Assembly (NCBI RefSeq): GCF_000247695.1
Contig: NW_004624781.1
Span: forward strand, 12,879,468 to 12,943,467
From: Heterocephalus glaber
Lineage: Eukaryota > Chordata > Mammalia > Rodentia > Bathyergidae
Reading direction: 5' to 3'
Length of the DNA stretch: 64,000 nucleotides
This document shows, one piece after another, positions 1 to 10,790 of this stretch. Below the pieces are notes generated by a model. It searched no databases. It saw only the letters and a list, made by a program, of their open reading frames with translations, and had not been told where the DNA came from. Position numbers and translations under genes: made by a program. The number at the start of each line of letters is the position of its first letter. Positions within the stretch are counted from its first letter, which is position 1.

Positions 1-482
1 GAAAAGAGTTTCAAGATTATCAAAGAGAGAGGGAAGACTCCAAAGATGAAGAGCAGCTGACAGGAAGCTGAACATCATGAAGAAACAGAACGGGCAGCCT
101 GCACCAGCAGCCTCTGGCTCCCAAGTGGAAGGGACCTGATTCTAAGGTGACCTCGAGAGGCCCAGCAGCCCAGAGATAAGCAGCAGACCCACAGTGCTAT
201 TCCAGGAAAAAGCCAGGGTTACTGTAAGCCGCAAATCCAGTGAGGTTACTCCTCCCACATGGCAGGCTAGCTTTGGAGAAGAAATCCAGTGCAGCACCAC
301 CACACCAAAATCTCCTGGATGCAATAAAATTCAGAGATTTCAAAAAAATAATCTAATTGATGCATCTTGAAGTCTTAGAAAAAAAAAGAACAACAACAAA
401 AAAGAAGAAGAAGAAAAAGAAAAACAAGAATAATCCAAAACCAAATCCCACAAAAGGAAGGAAAGACTAAAGATCACATAAG

Positions 483-622
483 GCATTATGGAGCACGCCT
501 GTAATTCTGGCACTCAAACTGAGGCAGGAAGATTGCCACAAGATTGAGAGCACCCTGGGCAACATAGTGAGTTCAAGGCCAGCCTGGACTACATATACAT
601 AGTGAGACTCTGTCTCAAAAAA
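483..622 (+). repeat. Long-form B1 SINE
   Basis: Second unit carries an extra ATACATATACATAG; followed 10 bp later by an ID. Confidence 0.82.
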
Positions 623-632
623 GAAAATTAAG

Positions 633-715
633 GGCCGGGGATTTAGCTCAGTGGTTCCACCGCCTGTCTTGCAAGCACAGGGTCCTGAGTCCAATCCCCA
701 GTACCAAAAAAAAAA
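633..715 (+). repeat. ID SINE, young type
   Basis: A-box region TTTAGCTCAGTGGTTCC and tail GTACC(A)n. It sits directly behind a B1 and before L1 ORF2. Confidence 0.88.
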
Positions 716-1130
716 GAAAATTTAAAAAAGAAATCCAAGCTGAAATAAATGAGACAAAGACTTAAAAAAAAAAAAAAAGGAAAAAGAAATCACAGGATCA
801 ATCAAATGAAATGTTAGTTCTTTGAAAAGATAAATGAGATTGATAAACCCTTAGCCAAACTAACCAAGAGAGAGAAGACCATTCAATACAATTAGAGATG
901 GAAAGGGGGGGAATGTTAGACATCACTGAAACCAGGAAGCTTACTAGAGACCAATTGCAAACCTATATTCTAGTAAATTGGAGAATTGAGAAGAAATGGA
1001 TAAATTTCTGGACATATACAACTTATGGAAACTGAACAAAGAGGATATAAAAACCTGGTCAGATCATTAACAGCCAATGAGATTGAAGCAGTAAGAAAAA
1101 GGTCAACAAAGAAAAGCTCAGGGACTTCTG
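716..1130 (+). mobile_element. L1 ORF2 fragment
   Basis: Carries the L1 endonuclease-to-RT linker wording (aatgagattgataaaccctt and what follows). Reading frames are broken. It abuts L1 5'UTR-like sequence. Confidence 0.75.
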
Positions 1131-2166
1131 GGAAACTGGCATTGTGGTATCAATAACACCTCAGCCTCTCCAAGATTTGGGATCCAGACACTGGAAAATA
1201 ACTTGGGGAAGAAAAAAAGAAAGAATGCATCCTCAGGAATCAGGAAGGATCTGATAGAAAAATTAAAATTGAAATTGAAGATACAGAACACAATGCAGAT
1301 AACAAAAGAGAGTCTGCACTTTCTCCCCAGCTCCTGGCTAGAGGCTCACAGGAAAGGAGACTGAATCTACAGGAATAAAGTGAAAGCTGCAGACTCCAGA
1401 GGGCTGCAGGGAGAAATGCAGTGATAGAATGGAGCAGCAACTGCTCTGAGCTGCAGGGAAACCACTGGATTCTGCTCATACAGGAGTCCTTCAATAGGCA
1501 ACAGCTGGTGAGTGACTCCAGCCCAAGCTAGAGAGAACCCTTGGTAGGATGCAATTCCAAGGAAGGGTTTACTTTGAACCCAGAACTCAGAGCAGCCCCA
1601 GGATGGTTTCACATCAGAGCTCCCAGTGTTACATTTCCACAGTGACTGGGTGAGAGACAGCTGAGGACAGAGAGGCTCAGTCAGGGTGGGAAGAGATCCC
1701 TTGAGGGGCTTGAACTAAGGGACGAGGCCTGGCCCCACAGCCTGAGACTAAGCTCAACCTGAGTTGCTCTGGATTTGCAAGTCACAGTGCTGGGTCCCTT
1801 GCCCTGCTCCTACCACCTGCTGGTGCCTGCATCTCACAAAGATGTGGGGTCTGACTGCCAGCTTTATCTATCAGTGTGAGCAGAAACATGGCTTGACTTG
1901 GACAATGCCCCAAAATTGTAGATCCTGGAAAATACCACATGCACACTCAAAAATCACAGAGAAATTGCTTTTCTTTTTCTTTTTTTATTTTGGTATCTCT
2001 ATTGTTCTTTTGAGGTTTTTGATTGTTTTATTTGTTTTTCCTTTTTTAAATCTTTCTTTTCTTCCTTTCTTCATGAGTTTATTGGGGTTTGGGGAATTTT
2101 GCTTTCTCCTTTTTCCTTATTTTTTTCTTCTGCTTTTTAAAATTTTTTTCTTTTCTTTTTTTTTTT

Positions 2167-2282
2167 TGTTTGAGACAGGGTCTTGCTATGTAGTTCAGGC
2201 TGGCCTTGAACTCATGACAATCCTCCCACCTCACCCTCCCAAGTTCTGGGATCACATGTGTGCACAACTATGCTCAGCTTTT
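2167..2282 (-). repeat. B1 SINE in L1 5'UTR
   Basis: GAGACAGGGTCTTGCTATGT (tail side) to the B1 start; short form. Confidence 0.85.
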
Positions 2283-2364
2283 GTCTTATTTTTACTCCCC
2301 AAATAATTTTTTTCTTTTACATTTTATTCTCATGAGTTTTTTCTCTTGTCTTTACCTAATTCTT

Positions 2365-2446
2365 TTTTATTTTTGGTACCGGGGATTGAACTTGGGACCT
2401 TGCGCTTGCGAGGCAGGCAGTGGAACCACTGAGCTAAATCTCCAGC
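2365..2446 (-). repeat. ID SINE with 15-bp TSD
   Basis: TCTTTACCTAATTCT occurs just before the T-tail and again after the head. Confidence 0.92.
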
Positions 2447-3153
2447 ATCTTTACCTAATTCTATAAACATCTTTCTACTCCCCAAGACCCTTTGTATCAC
2501 TTCTTTCTCCAGTTCTCATATCAAATCGTTTAAGGTTTCAAATTTTTCCTCTTACACTTTCCCATTCCCAAATTCCTATATCTTTAATGGTATAACTATC
2601 TAGCTTTATTAATCTTTAGATAGATAACTATGAAATTACTGTTGAATTCTTCTTTACTATTAGCAGAGACGTAGCTGTCACATTTATTCACATATTAGCT
2701 GTAAATCAATATTTGGCTTGTCTGGATGTTTTCATCATAATTGTAGATTTCCTTTCTGTGTACATAATTCGTTCTTATGGTATGTTAATATCCAATTTGT
2801 CTTGGATAATAGCACTGTGGCTGATTTGCTTGCTATAACCAGGGTTGCAACATTGTTGCTATTGTTCTGTAAACCAATACTCAGATTACCTTTGGAACAA
2901 TACCAATACTGGAATACATTTCCAGAAAACTCAGGGTTGGGCTCATTTCTTCCTCGTCTCCCAAACAACCCAAAGTGGCTGGATCTTGGAGCTGAAGAAA
3001 AGGACTATAGCTCACTTCACCCAAAGTACACCACTGAAAAGCATCTAACAAAAAAGATCTCTACCCTAGAAACAGTCTTTACACTGTAAGTATCTGCAAA
3101 ACAAAACAAAACAAAACAACAACAAAACAGAAACATAAGAAGACTAGGCAACA

Positions 3154-4288
3154 AGATGCCTCCCAAAACTCCTCTGAAGTCAATCCAGGCGCACTGAGGG
3201 TGAAAATGGCATAAGACACATGGGTGAATTACTTGAAAGAATAACAAAGACAGTTAGATCAACAGGATCACAGAAAATATAACTAAACTGATAATAAAAT
3301 TTTAAAAAATTATCCAGGAGCTTTCAAAAGACACTAAAAAAAGACAGCTAAGCCTAAACAAACTATACAAAACATAAATGATCAGTTTAGTGAAGAATTT
3401 GAGTCTATTAAAGGTTTCAAACAAAAATCCAGGAGATTAAAAATAATATTCAAAATGATGGGCAGCAGTAGCAACCAATTCAAGGATAGAATTTCAGAAC
3501 TAAAGGCAATGATGCCTTTAAAGATCAACACCTTAAAAGCAACATGAAAATATGAAAAATTGATCCAAAAGCTGCTAGATGAGGCACAGAAGACTAAGAG
3601 TAACTGGAATAAGTGAAAAACCAGAAGACAAAAAGAAAAAATGGAATAAAAAAACCTATTCACAGAAATAATGGCAAAATATTTCCCAAATATAGTGTTA
3701 TTGCTTATACCTAATGTCCCTCCAAAGTCTCATGCAGTCATAGGTGGGGCATGTCAGAGCTGGCTAGATCTAATGTGTGCCATGCTGGGATCAAGGATCC
3801 AAGGCTAGGATTAAGAGTGTGAGTGCTACCTGCCCTAAGGGTGGGTAGTCTGGCTAAGATATAAGGAACAGAAAGAGTGTTGTTGCTTGTTCCTTTGTCA
3901 CTTGTAGCTTGCTGCTTTGCTGCCTTCTGTCCATCATGAACTGTTTCTCCTCTGTGATGCCCCTCTGCCATGACACCCTGCCTTGGAACCAGCCAACTGT
4001 GAACTGAAACCTCTACAAACTATGAGCCAAATAAACCTTTCCTCCTTTAACTAGGTGTCTTGTATTTTGTCTCAGCAATGACAAGTGACTAAGACATATG
4101 GGGAAAGAAATAAACATACAGAAAAGTGAGGCATATAAAACACCAAATAGACATGATGGAAAGAGAACCTCTCCATGCCACACCGTACTCAAAATTCCAG
4201 AAGTCATCACAGGGATGAAATTTTAAAGACGTTAGAGAAAGGCAACAAATCACATATAAAGATAGACCCATCAGAATACGGCAGACTT
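3154..4288 (+). mobile_element. L1 ORF1 remnant
   Basis: Starts at ATGCCTCCCAAAACTCC after a purine-rich leader; the same start context recurs at 8456. Many stops. An LTR-like element (3693-4097) splits it. The C-terminal part resumes after 4098. Confidence 0.65.
3693..4097 (+). mobile_element. MaLR-like LTR
   Basis: About 405 bp inserted in L1 ORF1. Its 3' part has the MaLR hallmark ATGAGCCAAATAAACC followed by TATTTTGTCTCAGCAATGA and a terminal CTAAGACA. AATAAA serves as the LTR poly(A) signal. Confidence 0.65.
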
Positions 4289-4289
4289 G

Positions 4290-4382
4290 GGCCGGGGATT
4301 TAGCTCAGTGGTTTCGCTGCCTGCTGCACAAGCACAAGGACCCGAGTTCAATCCCCAGTACCAAAAAAAAAAACAAAAAAAA
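4290..4382 (+). repeat. ID SINE in L1
   Basis: Intact A box and B box (GAGTTCAATCC). Variant GCTGCACAAGCACAAGGACC in the middle; this GCTGCACAAG type recurs at 12855, 38669 and 50812. Confidence 0.9.
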
Positions 4383-4580
4383 CAGCAGACTTTTCAAACA
4401 AATCTTAAAGGCAGGGAGGACTTGGAGTGGAATGTTTCAAGCCCTAAAGAAAAAATTTCCAACCCCAATATATGTATCCTGTAAAACTTTCCTTAAAAAT
4501 TGACAGAAAACAAGTATTTCCATGACAAGGAACCTTCAAGAAATTCATGACTTAAAAAAAAAGCAGGGGATCAGAAAAAG

Positions 4581-4669
4581 TCCCAGGGATTTAGCTCAGT
4601 GATGCTGCTGCCTGCCTCACAAGCACAAGGTCCTGAGTTCAATCCCTGGTACCAAAAAAAAAAAAAAAA
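4581..4669 (+). repeat. ID SINE in L1
   Basis: TGATGCTGCTGCC after the A box, 16-A tail. Confidence 0.88.
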
Positions 4670-5127
4670 TACATGACTGCCAACGAGCATTACAAAAAAT
4701 TCTCAAGGATATCCCACAAAGAGACAATAAACCAAATAATGCCAATAAGTCAAAAAGAATGAATACACCTGGCAAGATGAGCAGCTAAGCAAAAAGCCAA
4801 AATAGAACAAAAAATAAAAAAGGAAATCAGCAACAGGAAAATAATGCAATGACAGGAATAAGCCAAAACCTTTCAGCAATAACTCTCAATCTGAATGGTC
4901 TCAATTACCCAAACAAAAGAAACAAATTGGTAGAGTGGATCAAGAAACAAAATCCAGTGATATGCAGCATACAAGAAACACATTTAATCTGAAAAGAAAT
5001 TTATAGACTAAAACTCAAAGGAGGGAAAATATGATTCCATGCAATGGAAAGCCGGAAAAAAGCAACACTATCATCATTTCAGATAAAGTGGATTTCAAAC
5101 CAAAACTGATCAGAAGAGACAAAGATG

Positions 5128-5272
5128 CCGGGCGTGGTGGCACACACCTGTAATCCCAGCACTCAGGAGGCCGAGACAGGAGACTTGCTGAGAGTTTGAG
5201 GTCAGCCTGGGCTACATAGTGAGTTCAAGACCAGCCTGAACTATATGGTGAGACCCTGTCTCTAAAAGAGAG
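5128..5272 (+). repeat. Long-form B1 in L1, with TSD
   Basis: GCCGGGCGTGGTGGCACACA start, both units, AGAGACAAAGA borders: a good reference copy. Confidence 0.93.
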
Positions 5273-6420
5273 AGACAAAGAAGGTCAGTACATATTGCTT
5301 GAGCAAACAGTTCAACAGGAAGGGAAAACAAATATAAACATAAACATTTCAAATATCAGCACACCCAGTTTTACAAAACAAACACTAATGGACATGGCAA
5401 AGCAAACACCAACACAACTGTATGGGGGACCTCAACACCCCACTGTCACAAATGGAGAGTAACTAGGCCACAAAAAAAAAAAATCAGTGAAGAAATATCA
5501 GAGTTGAACCAAACCTTCAAACAAATGGACTTGATATCTACAGTGTTCCATCCAACAACAACAGAATACACATTCTTCTAAGTAGCACATGGGACTTTCT
5601 AAAAAATAGACTACATACTAGCCTATAAAGCATATTCAAGTAAATGCCAAAGAAATTATAAAGATCAGAGCAGAAATTGATGAAATTGAGACAAAAACAA
5701 TTTTTTTTAAAAAATCAATGAATCAAAGAGATGGGTCTTTAAAAGAATAAACAAAATAATCAAACCTTTAGTCTTATCAAAATAAGGAAAGAAAAGACCC
5801 AAGTGCACGCAATGAAAAATGAAAAAGGCAAAATTATAAGAGATTCTGCTGAAATCCAGAAGACCATTGCTAACTACTTTGAGAACATTTATTCTAATAA
5901 AATGGAAAGTTGAGAAGAAATGGATAGAGTCTTAGATACATATAAACTATCAAAGATGAACCAGGAAGATACTAAAATCCTGAATAATCCAATATCAGTC
6001 AATGAAATTGAAGAAATAACTTTTAAAAAGCCTACCAACTAACAAAAGGCCAGGTTCCAACAGATTCACTGCTGAGTTCTATAAGAACTTGAGAGAAGAT
6101 CTAACACCAATACTCCTCAAACTAATGAAACTGAAAGGGAAGCAGTACTCCAAAATCATTCCCAGAAATGACCACTATCCTGATTCCAAAACTAAGAAAG
6201 GATACGATGTAAAATGAGAACTGCAGGCCAATCACTTTAATGAACACAGATGCAAAAATCCTCAATAAGGTACTGGCAAACAGAATGCAACAAATCATCA
6301 AAAAGATCATATAGCATGACCAAGTAGGATTCAAATCAGGGATGCAAGAATGGTTCGATGTACACAAATCAATAAATATAATTCACAACATAAATGGAAG
6401 TACAAAAATCACATAATCTC

Positions 6421-6546
6421 TGGGCATGGTGGCGCATGCCTGCAATCCCAGCACTCAGGAGGCTGTGGCAGGAGGAGCACCATGAGCTCCTGGCCACCCT
6501 GAACTACATAGCAAGATCCTGTCTCAAAAAAACAAAACAAAGTAAA
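6421..6546 (+). repeat. Short-form B1 in L1
   Basis: One middle unit (GGCCACCCTGAACTACATAG); its tail is part of the tandem duplication. Confidence 0.85.
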
Positions 6547-6784
6547 GATCACAATCATTTTAAAAGCCTCAGAGAACGCATTTGACAAAATTCAACATCC
6601 GCTCATGATAAAAAAAAACCTGAAAAAATAAGTACAGAAGGTACCTGTTCCAAAAAGATCCTGTTTCAAAAAAACAAAACAAAGTAAAACCCACAATCAT
6701 TTTAAAAGACTCAGAAAAACCATTTGACAAAATTCAACATCCACTCATGATAAAAAAAACCCTGAAAAAATAGGTACAGAAGGT
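6515..6784 (+). repeat. 142-bp-offset tandem duplication
   Basis: Bases 6515-6642 recur at 6657-6784 with about ten differences. The unit starts inside the 3' tail of a B1 and runs into L1 sequence, so duplication followed the B1 insertion. Confidence 0.85.
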
Positions 6785-7039
6785 CTTTATCTCAGTCTGA
6801 TAAAACTCATCTATGACAAACCATTGGCCAACATATCAAATGGAAAAGCTGAAAGCTTTCCCTCTAAAATCAGGAATAAGGATGTCTGCTAGCACCACTC
6901 CTATTCAATATAGTCTCCAAACATTAGCCAGAACAATTAAACAAGAAAAAGAAATAAAAGGAATATGGATAGGAAAGGAAGGAGTTCAATTATCATTATT
7001 TGCAGATGGCATGGTCCTCCACATCCAAAAGTCCAGAAG

Positions 7040-7215
7040 GCTCGGTGCTTCCTGTCTCCTCCCTGCTCTGCCATGGACTGTTTCTCCTCTGCCAGGCCAC
7101 CCTGCCAGGAGCTGGCTGACTATGCACTGAAATCTCTATAAACTGTGAGCTGAAATAAATCTTAGCTTTTTAACCTGAGTATTGGTTACTTTGTCTCAGC
7201 AATGAGAAAAGTAAG
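7040..7215 (+). mobile_element. MaLR-like LTR, 3' part only
   Basis: Homologous to the last 175 bp of the LTR at 3693-4097 (CTGTTTCTCCTCTG, GTGAGCTGAAATAAATC, TTTGTCTCAGCAATGAG). Sits inside L1 RT sequence, which resumes after it. Confidence 0.65.
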
Positions 7216-7495
7216 ACAAATACCTTTCAAGATAGCATCAAGAAAAATGAAATACTTAGGAATTAACCTAACCAAGGAAGTGAAAGACCTCTACAATGAA
7301 AACTACAGTACTCTGAAAAAGGCGACCAAAGAAGACATCAGAAAATGAAAAGATATCGCTCACTCCTGGACAGAACCAATATACTCAAAATGGGCATACT
7401 TCCAAAACTGTGATACAAATTCCAATGAAAATGCCAATAGCATTCCTCACAGAACTAGAGAAAGGAGTCCTAAAATTCATATGGAACCATCACTA

Positions 7496-8334
7496 AAATT
7501 TATTTTAAATTTTTTCCTTCCTTTCTCTTTTAGAGTATAAATGCAGGAATGTATGTGTACATGCAGCTGTGTATGAGCACTAATTACTGTTTTGGTTTCT
7601 ACTGTTTCTTACATTGACATATAAGGTTGTCCCTCGCATGGTACTTTCTGGAGACTTCTAATACTTCATTTCACCCAGTTTATTAACTGGCTCCAATCTG
7701 CATAAAGCCTCTTGTACCTTCCATTTACATTTCCTTCTCTTTTCTTCTTTCTGCCCCTACACATAACCTCTTAAATCTTCTCTCCCTCCTGCTCCTTACT
7801 GGTATAAAAATAATTTATCAAAACCTCTTTCTCTCTTTCGTTTTTTTTTTGGTACCGGGGATCGAACTCAGGACCTTGCGCTTGTGAGGCAGGCGTGGTG
7901 CCATTGAGCTAAATCCCCAGACCCTTCTCTTTTGTTTTTTTACTCCCTTTTCTCTTCTATCACCCAGGGTTGTTTCTTTTTTTTTTTTTTTTTTGTACCG
8001 GAGATTGAAACCAGGGTATTTTTTTTATCATTAATATTCCTTGTCTTCCCAAGTTATTGAAAGAGTTGAGAACTTTTGAAACAAGTTTTAAATTATGTAT
8101 TGAGATATGATTGGTCTTTTGGATGTTGATAATATACCTGTTCTCTCCTCTCAGTGCAGTACTAGGCACTGATCCTAGCAGTTTGAATAGGTGGAGGTAC
8201 CTGCATATTAAATCATACCCAAATCCAAGGGAACATCACAGAGAGAAACCCACTTACTAAACAGAGCTCCACAACAGAGATTACTGTTCCAAGTGATCTA
8301 CAAACTTCAATACCAAAACAAAAGAATCATAAGA
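7496..8334 (+). mobile_element. Second L1 5'UTR-like region
   Basis: T-rich block and leader resembling 1980-3150, before another ORF1 start. Contains one full antisense ID (7841-7921) and a truncated one (7978-8020). Confidence 0.5.
7841..8020 (-). repeat. ID SINE and a truncated ID
   Basis: Full copy to 7921; 7978-8020 is an 18-T tail plus only the last 25 bp of another ID. Confidence 0.8.
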
Positions 8335-8431
8335 GGGCCAGGGATTTAGCTCAGTGGCACTGCATCTGCCTCGATAGCGCAAAGTCCCAAGTTCGATCCC
8401 TGGTACCAAAAAAAAAAAAAAAAAAAAAAAA
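8335..8431 (+). repeat. ID SINE with TSD
   Basis: 27-A tail. Flanking AATCATAAGAG and AATCATGAGA look like a target-site duplication. Confidence 0.9.
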
Positions 8432-9510
8432 TCATGAGAAAACAAGGCAACAAGATGCCTTCAAAACTTGGTAACTCCCCAAAAGTTGATCTCACAGATA
8501 CTGAAGTAGATGAAATTCCAGGCAAAGAAATAAAAAACCTAATAGTTAAAAGGATTCAATATATCCAAGAGACAAATAACAGGTAACTGAATCAGATACT
8601 AAGATAAGCAATGAACTTGAAGAAGATACGAATAAGCAGCTGAATGAATTAAGAAAGACAAGGCAGGAAATGAAAGACCACTTCAGTAAAGAATTATAGG
8701 TTATGAAAAGAAATCAAGCAAAAATCCTGGAAATGAAAAACTCAACTGAAAGTTTCAGCAGCAGGCAACTTCAGTCAGAAGACAGAATATCAAAACTTGA
8801 GGAGAAGGGGAGAGGAAGGAGATGTAAAAAGAATCTAGATGTGTTACGTACATGCACCAACTTCCCAAGATGGATGTAATCATTATGTCCTGCAAACATT
8901 ACTAATAAAAATTAAAATTAAAAAAAACCTCGAGGACAGAGTAGATGTAGGATATTTAACTTCCATCTCATTCCAAAAAGAATGGCTATGAAGAAATCAA
9001 CCAATAACAAATGCTGGCGGGGCTGTGGGGAAAAGGAACCCTTTTCCACTGCTGGTGGGAGTGTAGACTGTTGCAACCACTGTAGAAATCAGTATGGAGA
9101 TACCTCAAAGAACTAGGACTAGAGCTTCCATTTGACCCAGTCTTTCCCCTGCTGGGTATTTTCCCAAAAGAATTAAAAGCATCATACCACAGCGATACAT
9201 GCACACCCATGTTCACAGCAAAACAGTTTGTAATAGCTAAATCTTGGAAACACCCCAAATGCTCATCAACTGATGAGCAGATAAAAATGATGTGTTTTTT
9301 AAAAAATACAATGAAGTAGTACCCTGCCATAAAGAAAGATGGGCTTCAGACATTTATTATAGCTAAATGGATGGACCTTGAATAAAGCACTCTTGAACAA
9401 TCAAGGGGTAACAGGAGAAATCAGGGAAGAAATTTAAAAATCCCTACAATCAAATGAAATTTAAAAATTCCTACAATCAAAGGTAATTACAACACATGAA
9501 AATCTATGAA
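8432..9510 (+). mobile_element. L1 ORF1 start, 3' end and ORF2 pieces
   Basis: ORF1 start region (8456-8815), a G/A-rich L1 3'UTR ending in a loose ATTAATAAA (about 8815-8930), then ORF2 C-terminal sequence (8931-9400). The order shows several inserts or deletions, not one element. Confidence 0.65.
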
Positions 9511-9512
9511 AT

Positions 9513-9637
9513 AGGCGAGGAATGGTGGTGTACACCTGTAATCCCAGCACTGAGGCTGAGGCAGGAGGCTCATTAAGTTTGAGGCCAGCTGGACCATATA
9601 GCAAGACACTGTCTCAAAAATCAGTAAATAAATAAAT
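9513..9637 (+). repeat. B1 SINE with TSD
   Basis: AATCTATGAAATA on both sides; short form; tail (AAAT)n. Confidence 0.9.
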
Positions 9638-10379
9638 AATCAATCTATGAAATACAATAAAAGCAGTTCTATGAGTGATTACATTAGAAAAACAGAGTAA
9701 ATAACCTAATGAATCATCTCAAGGTCCTGGAAAAACAACAACAATCTTAACCCAAAACCAGAAGAAGGAAAGCAATTATAAAGATCAGGGTCAAAATTAA
9801 TGAAATCAAGACTAAAAAAAACAATACAAAGGATCAATGAATCAAAGGACTTGTTCTTTGAAAGGATGAGGTGGATAAACCCTTAGCCAAACTTACCAAA
9901 AAAACGAATATCCACATCACAAAAATCAGAAATGAAAAAGGTAAAATTATAAAAAAATCCCTGAAATCCAGAGGCTTGGTAGAAACTATTTTAAAGATTA
10001 TATTTCAATAAACTTGAGAATCTGGATGAAATAGACAAATTCCTAGACACATGTGACTTAACAAAATTAAACCAAGAAGATATAAAAACCCTGACCAGAT
10101 CACTAACAAGCAATGAAACTGATGCACAAACCAAACCTGTACAAACTAAGAAAAGGCCAGGATCCAGTGCATTCACCACTGAGCTTTACTAGAAGTTGAA
10201 AGAACACCAATACTCCTCAAAGTTTTCCATGTAACTGAAAGGGAAGGAACGCTTCCAAACTCATTCCATAAAGCCAGTTTTACTCTGAAACCAAAACTTG
10301 ATAAAGTCTCAGCAAAAAAGGAAAACTATAAGCCAATATCCTTCACGAACATATGCAGAAATCCTCAAGATACTGTGTG

Positions 10380-10558
10380 TGTGTGTCACTGGAAATCGAA
10401 CCCAGTGCTTTCGCACCAAGTCACATTCCCAATTGCCCCTCCTTTTAAGGCCAAGTTTTGCTACGTCACTCAATTGCTCGGGCTGGGCTCAAACTTGTGA
10501 TCCTTCTCCCTGAGCCTTCCAGAGTGCTGGGATGATTGGTGTATGTTACCACGCCTGG
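10380..10558 (-). repeat. B1+ID composite, antisense
   Basis: ID part GGAAATCGAACCCAGTGC, then B1 part to the head at CACGCCTGG. Old. Confidence 0.65.
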
Positions 10559-10624
10559 TCTCAGTAAGATACTTACAAACAGAATTCAACAATTGTGAAA
10601 AATTAAGAGAACTCAATGAATCAG

Positions 10625-10713
10625 GGCCGGGGATTCAGCTCAGTGGTGCCACCACCTGTCTCACAAGCACAAGGTTCTGAGTTCAATTCCTAATACCAAA
10701 AAAAAAAAAAAAA
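10625..10713 (+). repeat. ID SINE with 14-bp TSD
   Basis: AACTCAATGAATCA on both sides. Box A carries a T-to-C change (GATTCAGCTC). Confidence 0.92.
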
Positions 10714-10744
10714 TCAACTCAATGAATCATTAAAAAGATTACAC

Positions 10745-10790
10745 AAGCACAAGGTCCTGTGCTCCATTCCTAGTCCAAAAAAAAAAAAAA
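10745..10790 (+). repeat. 5'-truncated ID SINE with TSD
   Basis: Only the 3' 46 bp (AGCACAAGGTCCTGTGCTCC plus tail), flanked by AAGATTACACA. Truncated at insertion, unusual for a SINE. Confidence 0.8.

Larger units (their letters stand above)
1131..3153 (+). mobile_element. L1 5'UTR-like region
   Basis: GC-moderate sequence followed by a long T-rich stretch and then the ORF1 start context, the usual order of a mammalian L1 5'UTR. Interrupted by an antisense B1 (2167-2282) and an antisense ID (2365-2446). The assignment comes from layout and from a second similar copy at 7496-8334, not from an alignment. Confidence 0.55.
4670..7495 (+). mobile_element. L1 ORF2 remnant (endonuclease and RT)
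   Basis: Sequence order matches ORF2: endonuclease region around 4860-5670, linker, then RT around 6547-7035 and more after 7216. The longest open part (6813-7020) includes FADGM where active L1 has a FADDM-type RT motif, so a catalytic Asp is lost. Broken by a B1, a local duplication and an LTR piece. Confidence 0.8.

Noticed and set aside
633..715. tRNA gene (A and B boxes present)
   Set aside because: No acceptor stem pairing or 3' half of a cloverleaf; A-tail and dispersed copies identify an ID SINE. The same applies to all other ID copies.
2718..3089. 123-codon plus-strand frame
   Set aside because: Falls in L1 5'UTR-like sequence, with no recognised domain and no splice-bounded similarity.
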